The notes under the pieces were generated by a model. That model saw nothing but the letters and a program-made list of their open reading frames with translations. It was not told the origin of the DNA and ran no database searches. From Candidatus Limosilactobacillus intestinigallinarum (GTDB lineage: Bacteria > Bacillota > Bacilli > Lactobacillales > Lactobacillaceae), in assembly GCA_019117285.1 (NCBI GenBank), contig DXAA01000010.1, positions 1 through 36,999 on the forward strand: a DNA stretch of 36,999 nucleotides, read 5' to 3'. Shown in pieces: positions 22,625 to 35,660 of this stretch. Numbering within the stretch: the stretch's first letter is position 1; each line of letters opens with the position of its first letter. The position numbers and the translations under genes were made by a program.

Positions 22625-23902
22625 ATGGCACACCGTCAAGATGTTGTGCTTGATGTTGACGAGAAACCCAGCCCCGGTCAGTGGGTGGGGCTCTCGCTGC
22701 AACACATGTTTTCGATGTTTGGGTCAACCGTCCTGGTACCAATCCTGGTTGGCTTGAACCCAGGCATTGCCTTGTTTAGTTCCGGGGTAGGAACCCTAAT
22801 CTACCTATTGATCACTAAGCATAAGATCCCAGCCTACATGGGGTCGAGCTTCTCATTTGTTGTTCCAATGATGGCCCTGATGAAGTCGACCGGTTACCCG
22901 GGAATCGCCCAGGGGACCATCGCGGTCGGCTGCGTTTATCTGATCGTGGCCCTGATCGTCAGCCGGATTGGTTCGGCCTGGATCGACCGGGTCCTGCCGC
23001 CGATTATCGTTGGCCCAATCGTGGTCGTGATCGGCCTTTCACTGGCCAGCACGGCGGCTAAGGATGCGACGATTAACACGGTCACCGGTCATTACGATCT
23101 GAAGTTTTTCGCGGTGGCGATGCTGACGATGATCATCACCATTGCTTTTAACATGTATTTCAAGGGCTTCTTGGGATTGATCCCGATTCTGATGGGGATC
23201 GTCTTTGGTTACATAATTGCCTGCCTGTTTGGGGTGGTGGACTTCAGCCCAGTCGTCCGGGCTCACTGGTTTAGCCTACCAGACTTCCAGGTGCCCTTTG
23301 TGACCTACCACCCACAGCTTTACTGGGGCGCGATCCTCAGCATGGCGCCGATTGCGTTCGTCACGATGACTGAGCACCTCGGTCACATCATGGTCCTAAA
23401 CGAGCTGACGGAGCGGAACTACTTCAAAGACCCGGGACTCAATCATACTCTGGCCGGTGATGGGACGGCCTCCATCATTGCCGGGTTCGTCGGTGGGCCA
23501 CCGGTAACCAGCTATGGCGAGAATATCGGGGTCCTGGCCATCACCCGGGTGCACTCCGTCTACGTAATTGCGGGGGCAGCCCTCTTTGCGGTCTTCTTCA
23601 GCTTTGTTGGTAAGCTGAGTGCCCTGATTGAGACAATTCCGTCACCGGTGATCGGGGGTATTTCCTTCTTACTCTTCGGGGTTATCGCTTCGAGTGGACT
23701 ACGGGTAATGATCGAAAACCAGATCGACTTCAACGCTAAGCGGAACCTGATGATCTCCTCGGTCATCCTGGTAATTGGAATCGGTAATGCCTACCTTCAA
23801 CTGGGTAAGTACCAGTTCTCTGGCCTGGCGGTGGCGGCTGTTTTGGGGATCATTTTGAACCTGGTTCTTCCCCAACAGGCCCTTAGCGAGCGCCGACACT
23901 AA
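22625..23902 (+). CDS. pyrP: Uracil permease (NCS2 family)
   Basis: 425 residues with about 14 membrane helices. It imports uracil by proton symport, feeding Upp. NCS2 landmarks visible are the N-terminal QHMFSMFGSTVLVPIL, the substrate-binding region AFVTMTEHLGHI and GDGTASIIAGFVGGPPVTSYGENIGV, and the late GGISFLLFGVIASSG. The ATG follows AAGGAGGGATACG. The PyrR-type leader supports uracil rather than xanthine as substrate. No obvious terminator follows before the atp promoter. Confidence 0.95.
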   Translation: MAHRQDVVLDVDEKPSPGQWVGLSLQHMFSMFGSTVLVPILVGLNPGIALFSSGVGTLIYLLITKHKIPAYMGSSFSFVVPMMALMKSTGYPGIAQGTIAVGCVYLIVALIVSRIGSAWIDRVLPPIIVGPIVVVIGLSLASTAAKDATINTVTGHYDLKFFAVAMLTMIITIAFNMYFKGFLGLIPILMGIVFGYIIACLFGVVDFSPVVRAHWFSLPDFQVPFVTYHPQLYWGAILSMAPIAFVTMTEHLGHIMVLNELTERNYFKDPGLNHTLAGDGTASIIAGFVGGPPVTSYGENIGVLAITRVHSVYVIAGAALFAVFFSFVGKLSALIETIPSPVIGGISFLLFGVIASSGLRVMIENQIDFNAKRNLMISSVILVIGIGNAYLQLGKYQFSGLAVAAVLGIILNLVLPQQALSERRH

Positions 23903-24134
23903 TTCTTAGCAATTTTTAATCGACATTTTGTTTGAATTGTCGGATCGGGCGAATAACCCGCTGAAACCAAGGGTGATCGTCATTATGACGCTTAGCAAGC
24001 TTTAATATTTTTTTGAATTTTCCCTTAAATGATGATATATTACTAGACGTAACTTGGGCTAGCTCGTTCTTCATGGCGACTTTTAACCAACTTACAAGCC
24101 AAATTATTGTTATAAGGAAAGAGGTGGAATATGA
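23903..24134 (+). promoter_or_regulatory. ATP synthase operon promoter and leader
   Basis: The only good promoter is TTGAAT (24013-24018) with TATATT (24036-24041), 17 bases apart; the leader to atpB is about 85 bases. Upstream, CGTCATTATGACG (23978-23990) is a perfect palindrome 23 bases before the -35, and CGGG/CCCG lies at about 23945-23960. Neither has a T tract, so they are not convincing terminators for pyrP. No atpI-like gene fits here. Confidence 0.65.
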
Positions 24135-24842
24135 ATGGGCGGTGATGCTTTAACTTTTAAGCTTTTCGGACTCACGTTCAATACAACGAACATTGTCTCT
24201 GGACTGATTATCTACGCAATCGTGTTCTTCACTCTTTACGGGATGTCACGAAAGATTCAGATGAAACCCACCGGCGCGCAAAACGTCTTTGAGTGGTTAG
24301 TTGACTTCACGAATGGAATTGTCCGGAGTCAGATGCCAGCAGCCGAGCAGGGGCGTTACAGTTTCTTTGCCTTCGTGCTGTTTGTCTTCATCTTCTTCGC
24401 CAACCAATTTGGGTTGATCTTCCAGTTCCATTGGAACGGGGCGGAAGTGCTTAGAAGTCCAACGGCGGATCCAGTTGTTACGCTGACCTTCTCACTGATG
24501 GTAATGGCCCTGGCACACTTTGCCGGTGTTGCCCACAACGGCCTTGGGGGTTACCTCAAGAACTACACCAAGCCATTTACCTTGATGTTGCCAGTCAACA
24601 TTATTGAAGAGTTTGCGAACTTCTTGACGCTGGGTCTCCGTATCTTTGGTAACATTTTTGCTGGTGAACTGTTAATGAGTTTGATTGCCAATATGGCCTT
24701 CTCACACGGCGCCTTAACAATCATTCCGGGATTGCTTCTGGAATTGGCATGGCAAGGCTTCTCCGTATTTATCGGTTCAATCCAGGCTTATGTCTTTGTA
24801 ACATTAACGACGGTTTATATTTCTCGGAAGGTTTCCGAATAA
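24135..24842 (+). CDS. atpB: F1Fo ATP synthase subunit a
   Basis: 235 residues, an integral membrane stator subunit carrying the proton half-channels. The essential arginine sits in [17 protein letters not shown], and the helices expected of subunit a are present. The chosen ATG (24135) follows GAGGTGG; an overlapping ATG at 24131 opens only a four-codon frame. It is the first gene of the atp operon. In lactic acid bacteria this enzyme mainly hydrolyses ATP to pump protons and keep the cytoplasm neutral. Confidence 0.97.
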   Translation: MGGDALTFKLFGLTFNTTNIVSGLIIYAIVFFTLYGMSRKIQMKPTGAQNVFEWLVDFTNGIVRSQMPAAEQGRYSFFAFVLFVFIFFANQFGLIFQFHWNGAEVLRSPTADPVVTLTFSLMVMALAHFAGVAHNGLGGYLKNYTKPFTLMLPVNIIEEFANFLTLGLRIFGNIFAGELLMSLIANMAFSHGALTIIPGLLLELAWQGFSVFIGSIQAYVFVTLTTVYISRKVSE

Positions 24843-24845
24843 TAA

Positions 24846-25085
<240 letters not shown>

Positions 25086-25131
25086 TTATTAATCGCAATT
25101 TGATTTTTTTACGACAAGGAGGTGTCAATAG

Positions 25132-25650
25132 ATGTTTGTGAACAGTGTGTTAGCTGAATCGAACAGTTTATACATTGGAGACCTTGTCTTCTACATCGTC
25201 ACCTTCATTATCCTGATGCTGCTGGTCAAGCACTTTGCATGGGGACCAGTTACCGACATGATGAAGAAGCGGGCAGACAAGATTGCCAGCGATATCGACA
25301 ACGCGGCGCGGTCACGGGAACATGCCGAAAAGATGGCTGCCAAGCGTCAGGCGGAACTGCAAAATTCACGTCAGGAAGCTGCAGACATTGTAAGCAATGC
25401 CAAGAAGTCGGCTGAAACACAACGAGCACAAATTGTTGAGGCAGCACAAAATGATGCTCAAGCCCTCAAACAACAGGCACAACAGGATGCGGATCAAGCA
25501 CGTCGCGATGCGCTGAACGGTGCCAAGGATGACGTTGCAAACTTATCTATTGAGATTGCTTCCAAACTCATCCAAAAGGAATTAAAGGCAGACGATCAAA
25601 AGGAATTGATCGACTCCTACATCGAAGGGTTGGTAAATCATGAGTCTTGA
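25132..25650 (+). CDS. atpF: F1Fo ATP synthase subunit b
   Basis: 172 residues: one N-terminal membrane helix (about 14-33), then a long charged coiled coil rich in Ala, Gln and Lys ([18 protein letters not shown]) that forms the peripheral stalk joining subunit a to delta and alpha. ATG after AAGGAGGTG. The end overlaps the start of atpH by 11 bases, so the two stalk subunits are translationally coupled. Confidence 0.96.
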   Translation: MFVNSVLAESNSLYIGDLVFYIVTFIILMLLVKHFAWGPVTDMMKKRADKIASDIDNAARSREHAEKMAAKRQAELQNSRQEAADIVSNAKKSAETQRAQIVEAAQNDAQALKQQAQQDADQARRDALNGAKDDVANLSIEIASKLIQKELKADDQKELIDSYIEGLVNHES

Positions 25651-26182
25651 TAAGAAGACGGTTGCTGGGCGCTATGCCCGGGCACTGTTCGAATTGGTCG
25701 ATGAAGACAATGAACTCGATCAAACTTATCAAGAATTGATTGCTTTGCGCCAAGTCTTTGAGGACAATGAGAGCTTGGAATCCGCCCTGGCGGGTGTCCA
25801 ACTGTCACTCGATGAAAAGAAAGCATTAGTTCAGGATCTGCAAGAAGGGGCTTCCCAGTATGTTGCGAACCTGATTCAAATGCTTTTTGATTACGGCCGC
25901 ATGGATTGCATGGTCGCAATTATTGATGAGTTTGAACGGCGGTATGACGCTAAGAATAAGCGGATGCATGCTGACGTTGTCACAGCGATCCAACTCGATA
26001 AACAACAACGGGATCAACTGAAGGCCAACCTGGCCAAGCGTTTTGGCGCTACCGAGGTTGTCTTGAACGAACAGATTGATCCAGAAATTTTAGGTGGGGT
26101 TATTGTCCATGCCGATCATAAGACCCTGGACGGTAGTCTCAGCTCAAAGATTAAGCAAATTCGTCGTTTACTAGTTAGATAA
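25640..26182 (+). CDS. atpH: F1 ATP synthase subunit delta
   Basis: 180 residues, the cap of the peripheral stalk on top of F1. The N-terminal [12 protein letters not shown] and C-terminal [30 protein letters not shown] are family hallmarks. It starts inside the end of atpF, with GAAGGG as ribosome-binding site. Confidence 0.96.
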   Translation: MSLDKKTVAGRYARALFELVDEDNELDQTYQELIALRQVFEDNESLESALAGVQLSLDEKKALVQDLQEGASQYVANLIQMLFDYGRMDCMVAIIDEFERRYDAKNKRMHADVVTAIQLDKQQRDQLKANLAKRFGATEVVLNEQIDPEILGGVIVHADHKTLDGSLSSKIKQIRRLLVR

Positions 26183-26199
26183 AATAGATCTTTTGTTAA

Positions 26200-27750
<1,551 letters not shown>

Positions 27751-27785
27751 TTAATGATAGTTAGTCGAAAGGACGGTGAGATTTA

Positions 27786-30193
<2,408 letters not shown>

Positions 30194-30206
30194 GAGGGGA
30201 TAATTT

Positions 30207-30635
30207 ATGGCTGACAGTAAGTTTAAGGTCACGATTATTACCCCTGACGGCACGGTTTACGACAATGATAACGCCACGATGGTCATCATGAACACTGCTG
30301 GTGGTCAGATGGGGATCATGGCTAATCACGTGCCCCTAATTGCCGCGCTGGAGATCAGCACCGTACGGATCAAGCACGATGAAGGTACTGCCGAAGTCGC
30401 GGCCGTTAACGGTGGGATCATCCAATTCGACGGTCACCAAGCCCTGATTGCTGCCGATAGTGCTGAAATGCCTGAGGAGATTGATATCCAACGGGCTGAA
30501 GAGGCCAAGAAGCGGTCTGAATCAGAGATTGAAAAGGCCAAACGCGAACATAATCAGGATGACTTGGCACGGGCGGAGGTTCACCTCAAGCGGGCGATCA
30601 ATCGTCTGAACACTTCCAAGCTCACCAAGAAATAG
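30207..30635 (+). CDS. atpC: F1 ATP synthase subunit epsilon
   Basis: 142 residues, central-stalk subunit that also inhibits ATP hydrolysis through its C-terminal helices. The N-terminal beta-sandwich shows TPDGTVYDND and QMGIMANHVPLIAAL; the two C-terminal helices are Glu/Lys/Arg-rich. It is the last gene of the operon, followed by two hairpins. Confidence 0.96.
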   Translation: MADSKFKVTIITPDGTVYDNDNATMVIMNTAGGQMGIMANHVPLIAALEISTVRIKHDEGTAEVAAVNGGIIQFDGHQALIAADSAEMPEEIDIQRAEEAKKRSESEIEKAKREHNQDDLARAEVHLKRAINRLNTSKLTKK

Positions 30636-30636
30636 C

Positions 30637-30710
30637 AAACTCGTCTGACGAGTTTCGTGACATAAGGGATTGCAACACGATCAGGTGCTGCAATCCCTTT
30701 GTTATTTTCG
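30637..30710 (+). terminator. Terminator of the atp operon (two hairpins)
   Basis: First, AAACTCGT-ctg-ACGAGTTT (30637-30655) lacks a T tract. Second, AAGGGATTGCA pairs with TGCAATCCCTT, with an inner CAC/GTG pair (30664-30700), followed by TGTTATTTT. The second is the functional-looking terminator; the first may stabilise the mRNA end. Confidence 0.82.
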
Positions 30711-30713
30711 TTG

Positions 30714-30823
30714 TTGATAACGCCTGGATTGCCCTTATAATTGATGACAGAGGGGATCCAATTATTTTGATTAGGTTAAGTTTTCTTAATATGAGGGATC
30801 AGCCGATTATGATATGATAAAAT
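30714..30823 (+). promoter_or_regulatory. Two candidate promoters and folded leader before the ywzB-murA genes
   Basis: TTGATA (30714-30719) with TATAAT (30736-30741) at 16 bases is one promoter. An extended -10, TGATAAAAT (30815-30823), closer to the gene, is a second. Between them GATCC...GGATC encloses GTTAAG-TTTT-CTTAAT, so a transcript from the first promoter would carry a folded leader. Confidence 0.55.
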
Positions 30824-30849
30824 ACAAACGTTTGTGAGGAGGAACACGC

Positions 30850-31080
30850 TTGGAACTGACGGGAATTCACGCATTAATTGAGATTGTGGTCCAGTTGCTG
30901 TTTGTGTGGCTGGCTTTCAACGCTATTCAGGGCTTTCATGTGGAGCGCTATTTCAAACGGCCGCCTCGGACCCTACCGTTGGCCATTGTCCTGGCCGCGA
31001 CTGCTGTCGGTTACCTGTGTGCGAGCTTTTTCCTGAATATCATCAGCGCAATCGGTAACTTGGTATATCTAGTTCGCTAG
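30850..31080 (+). CDS. DUF1146 (YwzB-like) small membrane protein
   Basis: 76 residues with two hydrophobic helices (about 8-27 and 42-72) separated by a basic loop (RYFKRPPR). Its sequence and its position between the atp operon and murA match the YwzB/DUF1146 family, whose function is unknown. The start is a TTG at 30850, seven bases after GAGGAGGAA. murA begins 18 bases after the stop, so the two are cotranscribed. Confidence 0.85.
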   Translation: MELTGIHALIEIVVQLLFVWLAFNAIQGFHVERYFKRPPRTLPLAIVLAATAVGYLCASFFLNIISAIGNLVYLVR

Positions 31081-31098
31081 GAATTGAGGGAGTAAACG

Positions 31099-32415
31099 AT
31101 GGAAAAATTGGTGATTAAGGGCGGCCGGCGACTTGCCGGTCGTGTCCATATTGAAGGCTCAAAAAACGCGGCCTTGCCGATCCAGGCAGCTAGCCTGCTG
31201 GCCACGGTGGGCAGCTTCCGGCTAACCAATGTGCCGCCGTTGTTGGACATCACAACCATGAACCGACTCCTGGAGTTTCTCAACGTGGCGGTGGTCTTTG
31301 ACACGGCCGGGCACGAACTCCTGCTGGACACACAGAAGCCGGTTGCCGATGAGGCGCCATTTGAGTATGTTGATGAGATGCGGGCCTCCTTACTGGTGAT
31401 GGGCCCCCTGCTGGCCCGAAACGGCCATGCCAAGGTGGCCCTGCCCGGGGGCTGCGCAATCGGCTCACGACTGATTGACCTCCACATCAAGGGGCTGACG
31501 GCCCTGGGAGCGCAGGTTAACCAACGTGACGGGTACATCGAAGCCCGTGCCGACCAATTGACGGGAGCGCGAATTTACCTTGATTTTCCCAGCGTGGGCG
31601 CGACTGAGGATCTGATGATGGCTGCCACCCGGGCCACCGGGATTACCACCATTGAAAATGCGGCCCGGGAGCCGGAAATCATCGAGCTGGCCAACTTCTT
31701 GAATAAGATGGGGGCCCGGGTTCACGGGGCCGGAACAACGGTGATCCGTATCCAGGGGGTCAACTTCCTCCATGGCTGTGAGTACCGGTTGATGCCGGAT
31801 CGGATCGAGGCCGGGACCTTCATGATCGCCGCCGCTATTACCAACGGTGACGTGGTGGTGGCTGATACGATTGCGGAGCACAATGCTTCCCTGATTGCCA
31901 AGCTCGAGGAGATGGGGGTCACTGTTATTCGCCAGGATGATGGCATCCGGGTCCTGGGGACGGCGGTTCTGTTGCCGACCAACATCAGGACAATGCCTTA
32001 TCCCGGTTTCCCGACCGACCTGCAGCCCCAGATCTCGGTTCTCCAGCTACTAGCCAATGGGGTCAGTACGCTTGATGAGCGAATCTTTGAGAAACGCTTT
32101 ATGCACCTCGAGGAGCTACGGCGGATGAACGCCAAGTTCCAAATCAGCGGGCCGGTGGCGGTCCTGGATGGGCCGACTAAGTTCAGTGGGGCCGAGGTGA
32201 CCGCCTCTGACTTACGGGCTGGAGCAGCCCTCGTCCTCGCCGGACTGGCGGCCTCGGGGATCACCCAGGTTCGTAACGTTACCGAAATTGACCGGGGCTA
32301 CTACCATTTTCAGGAGAAGCTACACGCCCTCGGGGCAGCGATCGACCGGATCGATATTGCGGATAAGTTCAAGCTATCGCCGGGTCACCCAACCAACGAA
32401 ACTAACCATGACTGA
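31099..32415 (+). CDS. murA: UDP-N-acetylglucosamine 1-carboxyvinyltransferase
   Basis: 438 residues. It adds enolpyruvate from PEP to UDP-GlcNAc, the first committed step of peptidoglycan synthesis, and is the target of fosfomycin. The catalytic Cys119 is present in [11 protein letters not shown], so no fosfomycin-insensitive Asp variant is seen. The substrate-binding Lys-Asn pair is at 22-23 (GSKNAALP). The family's two inverse alpha/beta domains have normal length. Its position next to the atp operon is that of murAA in Bacillus. The ATG follows GAGGGAG. Confidence 0.96.
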   Translation: MEKLVIKGGRRLAGRVHIEGSKNAALPIQAASLLATVGSFRLTNVPPLLDITTMNRLLEFLNVAVVFDTAGHELLLDTQKPVADEAPFEYVDEMRASLLVMGPLLARNGHAKVALPGGCAIGSRLIDLHIKGLTALGAQVNQRDGYIEARADQLTGARIYLDFPSVGATEDLMMAATRATGITTIENAAREPEIIELANFLNKMGARVHGAGTTVIRIQGVNFLHGCEYRLMPDRIEAGTFMIAAAITNGDVVVADTIAEHNASLIAKLEEMGVTVIRQDDGIRVLGTAVLLPTNIRTMPYPGFPTDLQPQISVLQLLANGVSTLDERIFEKRFMHLEELRRMNAKFQISGPVAVLDGPTKFSGAEVTASDLRAGAALVLAGLAASGITQVRNVTEIDRGYYHFQEKLHALGAAIDRIDIADKFKLSPGHPTNETNHD

Positions 32416-32437
32416 GCCGCAGTTTTTGGTGATATTA

Positions 32438-32446
32438 TGGTATAAT
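32438..32446 (+). promoter_or_regulatory. Extended -10 promoter of mbl
   Basis: TGGTATAAT gives TGn plus a perfect TATAAT at 32441-32446. No good -35 box is seen, which extended -10 promoters tolerate. It lies 54 bases before the mbl start. Confidence 0.65.
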
Positions 32447-32499
32447 ACGAACGATATTAACTAACATAAAAATCTTTCACGAGAAGGAGCAAGTAAATA

Positions 32500-33492
32500 A
32501 TGGCACAAGATATTGGTATTGATTTAGGAACAGCCAACGTGCTGATCTATGTTCAGGGCAAGGGAATTGTCCTGAACGAACCTTCCGTTGTTGCAATTGA
32601 CACCCAAACCAATAAGATTCTGGCGGTGGGCTCCGAAGCCTACCGGATGGTGGGGCGGACACCAAGCAACATCCGGGCTATCCGGCCACTGAAGAACGGG
32701 GTAATCTCCGACTTTGACGTTACGGAAGAGATGCTGGCCTACTTCATCGGTAAGCTGAGCGTTAAGGGCTTCATGTCCAAGCCTAACATCATGATCTGTG
32801 CACCAACTAACATCACTGAGATTGAACGTAAGGCCATCATCCAGGCTGCCGAACAGTCCGGTGGTGGGAAGGTCTACCTGGAATACGAGCCTAAGGTGGC
32901 GGCCATTGGTGCTGGCCTTGATATCTTCAAGCCACGCGGCAGCATGGTTATCGACATGGGTGGTGGGACCAGTGATATCGCGATCCTCTCCCTGGGTGAC
33001 ATCGTCTCCAGTCGGTCGATTCGGATGGCCGGTGATAAGCTGAATAACGACATTGCCGCCTACATCAAGGATAAGCATGGTCTGATTATCGGTGAGCACA
33101 CCGCCGAAAACATCAAGATGAAGATCGGCACGGCGCTGAAGGTCGACAAGCCAGCCGAAATGGATGTCCGTGGTCGCGATGTGGCTAGTGGAATGCCAAA
33201 GCAAATCACGGTCAATGAAAACGAGATTGAAGAGGCCATCCATGATACCCTGGAGCAGATCCTGACGGCCACGGTCAACGTCCTGGAAACCGTACCGCCG
33301 GAACTGGCTAGTGACATCATTGACCGGGGAATTATGTTAACCGGTGGGACCGCCCTCTTGAAGGGGATTGATAAGCTCTTCAGCGACCGGCTGAAGGTTC
33401 CCGTTGTTGTTTCCCAAAGCCCGCTGGACAATGTGGCCAAGGGGGCCGGTGAGATGCTGGAACGGATGCAAAAGACGGATCGGAAGAAGTAA
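32500..33492 (+). CDS. mbl: MreB/Mbl-family actin-like cell-shape protein
   Basis: 330 residues. It forms membrane-associated filaments that guide lateral wall synthesis. Actin-fold motifs are clear: phosphate 1 DIGIDLGTANV, phosphate 2 VIDMGGGTSDIAIL, and adenosine loop IMLTGGTALLKGI. Synteny (murA upstream; yidD and rodA downstream) suggests the Mbl paralogue rather than the mreBCD-operon MreB, though sequence alone does not settle this. The second Glu of the usual EEEPKVAA motif is Tyr here (LEYEPKVAA). ATG after GAGAAGGAG. Confidence 0.93.
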   Translation: MAQDIGIDLGTANVLIYVQGKGIVLNEPSVVAIDTQTNKILAVGSEAYRMVGRTPSNIRAIRPLKNGVISDFDVTEEMLAYFIGKLSVKGFMSKPNIMICAPTNITEIERKAIIQAAEQSGGGKVYLEYEPKVAAIGAGLDIFKPRGSMVIDMGGGTSDIAILSLGDIVSSRSIRMAGDKLNNDIAAYIKDKHGLIIGEHTAENIKMKIGTALKVDKPAEMDVRGRDVASGMPKQITVNENEIEEAIHDTLEQILTATVNVLETVPPELASDIIDRGIMLTGGTALLKGIDKLFSDRLKVPVVVSQSPLDNVAKGAGEMLERMQKTDRKK

Positions 33493-33495
33493 TTG

Positions 33496-33732
33496 ATGGT
33501 TCAGGTATTATGCAAAATGGTGCGGTGGTACCAACGCACGATCTCGGCGCGGCGACAGATTCGGGTCTGTCGTTATTACCCCAGCTGCTCCCAGTACATG
33601 CTTGAAGCCCTGGAGCGCTTTGGGCTGAAGGGGAGCCTGCTGGGGATCGCCCGGATCCTACGCTGCCAACCCTTTGCGCGCGGGGGGTATGACCCGGTAC
33701 CTGACCATTTTACGTTTCGACGCAAATACTAA
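33496..33732 (+). CDS. yidD: YidD membrane protein insertion efficiency factor
   Basis: 78 residues from the ATG at 33496; a TTG one codon earlier is also possible. It is a small basic protein that assists YidC/SpoIIIJ in inserting membrane proteins. The hallmarks [15 protein letters not shown] and [14 protein letters not shown] are intact. It begins four bases after the mbl stop and uses GGAAGAAG at the end of mbl as ribosome-binding site. Confidence 0.93.
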   Translation: MVQVLCKMVRWYQRTISARRQIRVCRYYPSCSQYMLEALERFGLKGSLLGIARILRCQPFARGGYDPVPDHFTFRRKY

Positions 33733-33747
33733 ATAAAAGGTGAAATC

Positions 33748-33972
33748 GTGGCTAAAAAAGATAAAAAGATTGAAGTAAGTGTTAAGGATATTGAACGGCA
33801 GAATCAACCGGTTCAACAGATCTTCATTGGTGAACGGCTGATCGGTGAGGTGGTAACGGACAATGACCGCTTCAAGGCCCTGCTGACGGCGGATCAGAGC
33901 GAGTTTTTCGTTCATTCGCAGGAGGAAGGCCTGGAGATGGTTCTCCAGCAGTACCACCTGCACCAGCACTAA
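33748..33972 (+). CDS. DUF2969-family protein
   Basis: 74 residues with a GTG start seven bases after AAGGTGA. It is small, charged and soluble: MAKKDKKIEVSVKDIER, then IGEVVTDNDRFKALL and an acidic/His-rich end (LQQYHLHQH). It resembles DUF2969, an uncharacterised family of lactic acid bacteria. It sits between yidD and rodA, so a role near the elongation machinery is possible but unproven. Confidence 0.78.
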   Translation: MAKKDKKIEVSVKDIERQNQPVQQIFIGERLIGEVVTDNDRFKALLTADQSEFFVHSQEEGLEMVLQQYHLHQH

Positions 33973-34018
33973 TGCGGTACCGTTCTCTTTGAAAATAACT
34001 GAGTAAAGGAGTTAGGTA

Positions 34019-35212
34019 ATGCAACGTTCGCAAAGTGATGAAGAAAGTCGGATTGACTGGGGGATCATTTTCTGTGTCCTCCTCCTGGCCCTGATCGGCC
34101 TGGCCTCAATCTACGTGGCGGCCGTTCACGACCGTCAGCAGACCAGTGTGGCCCGGCAGGTAATCACCCAGCTGGTATGGTATGCAATCGGGACGATCCT
34201 GATTGTGGTGATTATGCAGTTTGACTCGGAACAGCTTTGGAAGCTGGCCCCGATTGTCTACTGGTTGAGTATCTTCCTGATGTTTGCCATCCTGGTCTTC
34301 TATAGTCGCTCGTACTACGCCAGTACGGGGGCCAAAAGTTGGTTTGCTATTGGGCCATTTACCTTCCAGCCTTCGGAAATAATGAAACCGGCCTATATTT
34401 TGATGATGGGACGGGTGATCACCACCCATAACAACCGTTATAGCGTTCACACCGTTCAGTCTGACTGGCGGTTGATCGGAACGATGTTTCTCTGGTTGCT
34501 GCCGATTCTGATCTCCCTACACTTCCAGAATGACTTCGGGACGGCCCTGGTTTTCTTTGCTATCTTCTGTGGGATGGTCTTGGTCTCTGGGGTCACCTGG
34601 CGGATTATCGCCCCGGCCGCGATTGCCCTGGCGGTGGTCGGTGGTTCGGCCCTGGCCATGGTTACCTCTTCGATTGGTCGGCGGATCCTGGAGCACGTTG
34701 GCTTCCAGGCCTACCAGTTTGATCGGGTGGATACCTGGTTACACCCTGAACAGGATACGACCAACCAAGGTTACCAACTTTGGCAGAGTATCAAGGCGGT
34801 GGGGTCCGGTGGAATTACCGGGACCGGCTTCAACAACTCGAAGGTCTACGTACCGGTGCGGGAATCTGATATGATCTTCTCCGTTATCGGGGAGAACTTT
34901 GGCTTTATTGGTGGGGTGCTCCTCATCCTGATCTATTTGCTCTTAATTTATCTGATGATTCGTGTTACATTTGATACTAAGAATGAGTTTTATGCCTATA
35001 TCTCAACTGGGGTCATCATGATGATCCTTTTCCACGTTTTTGAAAACATCGGGATGAACATCGGCTTGCTGCCGCTGACCGGGATCCCACTTCCTTTCAT
35101 TAGCGCCGGGGGTTCCTCGTTGATTGGTAACCTGATTGGGATTGGGATGGTAATGTCGATGCGTTATCACCATCATTCTTACATGTTTAGTAACAAAAAA
35201 GAGTTTAGATAG
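34019..35212 (+). CDS. rodA: RodA/FtsW-family peptidoglycan glycosyltransferase
   Basis: 397 residues with about ten membrane helices (SEDS family), polymerising glycan strands from lipid II with a class B PBP partner. The large loop and ITGTGFNNSKVYVPVRESDMIFSVIGENFGFIGG are typical of RodA; the C-terminal GIPLPFISAGGSS is also family-specific. The neighbouring mbl gene supports RodA rather than FtsW. ATG after AAAGGAG. The C-terminus is short and basic. Confidence 0.94.
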   Translation: MQRSQSDEESRIDWGIIFCVLLLALIGLASIYVAAVHDRQQTSVARQVITQLVWYAIGTILIVVIMQFDSEQLWKLAPIVYWLSIFLMFAILVFYSRSYYASTGAKSWFAIGPFTFQPSEIMKPAYILMMGRVITTHNNRYSVHTVQSDWRLIGTMFLWLLPILISLHFQNDFGTALVFFAIFCGMVLVSGVTWRIIAPAAIALAVVGGSALAMVTSSIGRRILEHVGFQAYQFDRVDTWLHPEQDTTNQGYQLWQSIKAVGSGGITGTGFNNSKVYVPVRESDMIFSVIGENFGFIGGVLLILIYLLLIYLMIRVTFDTKNEFYAYISTGVIMMILFHVFENIGMNIGLLPLTGIPLPFISAGGSSLIGNLIGIGMVMSMRYHHHSYMFSNKKEFR

Positions 35213-35226
35213 TGGGGTATTAGATT

Positions 35227-35526
35227 ATGGCTGCAAAGAACAACTACTTTTGGACCAAGAAGCTCGATAACGGGAACACCCGGGTGGGCCTGAATGACCA
35301 GGGTCGCGATGACCTGGGCCAGATTAGTTTTATCGACGTACCGGCGAAGGGCACGACCCTGGAAGACGGTGGCAAGTTTGTCTCCGTTGAGGCCGAAAAG
35401 GCCGTAACCGACCTGGACAGCCCGGTTGCCGGGACGATCGTGGCGGTCAATGACAAGATCGTTGATGATCCGGCCGGCCTGAGCTCAGCTGATGAAGGCC
35501 AAAACTGGATCGTCGAAGTTAAGTAA
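35227..35526 (+). CDS. gcvH: Glycine-cleavage H-like lipoyl protein
   Basis: 99 residues, shorter than classical H proteins (about 125-130). The lipoyl-domain core is clear: FVSVEAEKAVTDLDSPVAGTIVAVN carries the predicted lipoylated Lys58 in the beta-turn, and GLSSADEGQNWIVEV matches the C-terminal strand of H proteins. No gcvT or gcvP is nearby. In Gram-positive bacteria, stand-alone H-like proteins can act in lipoate transfer, so that role is possible. It lies 14 bases after rodA and ends before a strong terminator. Confidence 0.85.
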   Translation: MAAKNNYFWTKKLDNGNTRVGLNDQGRDDLGQISFIDVPAKGTTLEDGGKFVSVEAEKAVTDLDSPVAGTIVAVNDKIVDDPAGLSSADEGQNWIVEVK

Positions 35527-35537
35527 TAAGACGACAT

Positions 35538-35572
35538 AAAACAACCGCTGATGCAATTCAGCGGTTGTTTTT
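35538..35572 (+). terminator. Terminator after the rodA-gcvH genes
   Basis: AAACAACCGCTGA pairs with TCAGCGGTTGTTT around a seven-base loop, followed by Ts. The preceding mbl-yidD-DUF2969-rodA-gcvH genes appear to share this end. Confidence 0.92.
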
Positions 35573-35575
35573 ATG

Positions 35576-35604
35576 TTGGCTGAAGCGGCCAATTATGTTA
35601 TACT
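35576..35604 (+). promoter_or_regulatory. ddl promoter
   Basis: TTGGCT (35576-35581) and TATACT (35599-35604) have a 17-base spacer, about 57 bases before the ddl start and immediately after the preceding terminator. Confidence 0.7.
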
Positions 35605-35660
35605 TAAGATTCTAGGAATTACGGATTAAGTGAAAAATAATATATAAGGTGGTATTTCTA

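Noticed and set aside
23923-23960. Small hairpins after pyrP as intrinsic terminators
   Set aside because: Stems are four to five pairs and no T run follows.
31099-32415. MurA as a fosfomycin-resistant variant
   Set aside because: The catalytic Cys119 is present in GGCAIGSR, so the usual Cys-to-Asp resistance change is absent.
32524-33243. Minus-strand frame of 239 codons opposite mbl
   Set aside because: Antisense shadow of a conserved actin-like gene; no promoter or ribosome-binding site.
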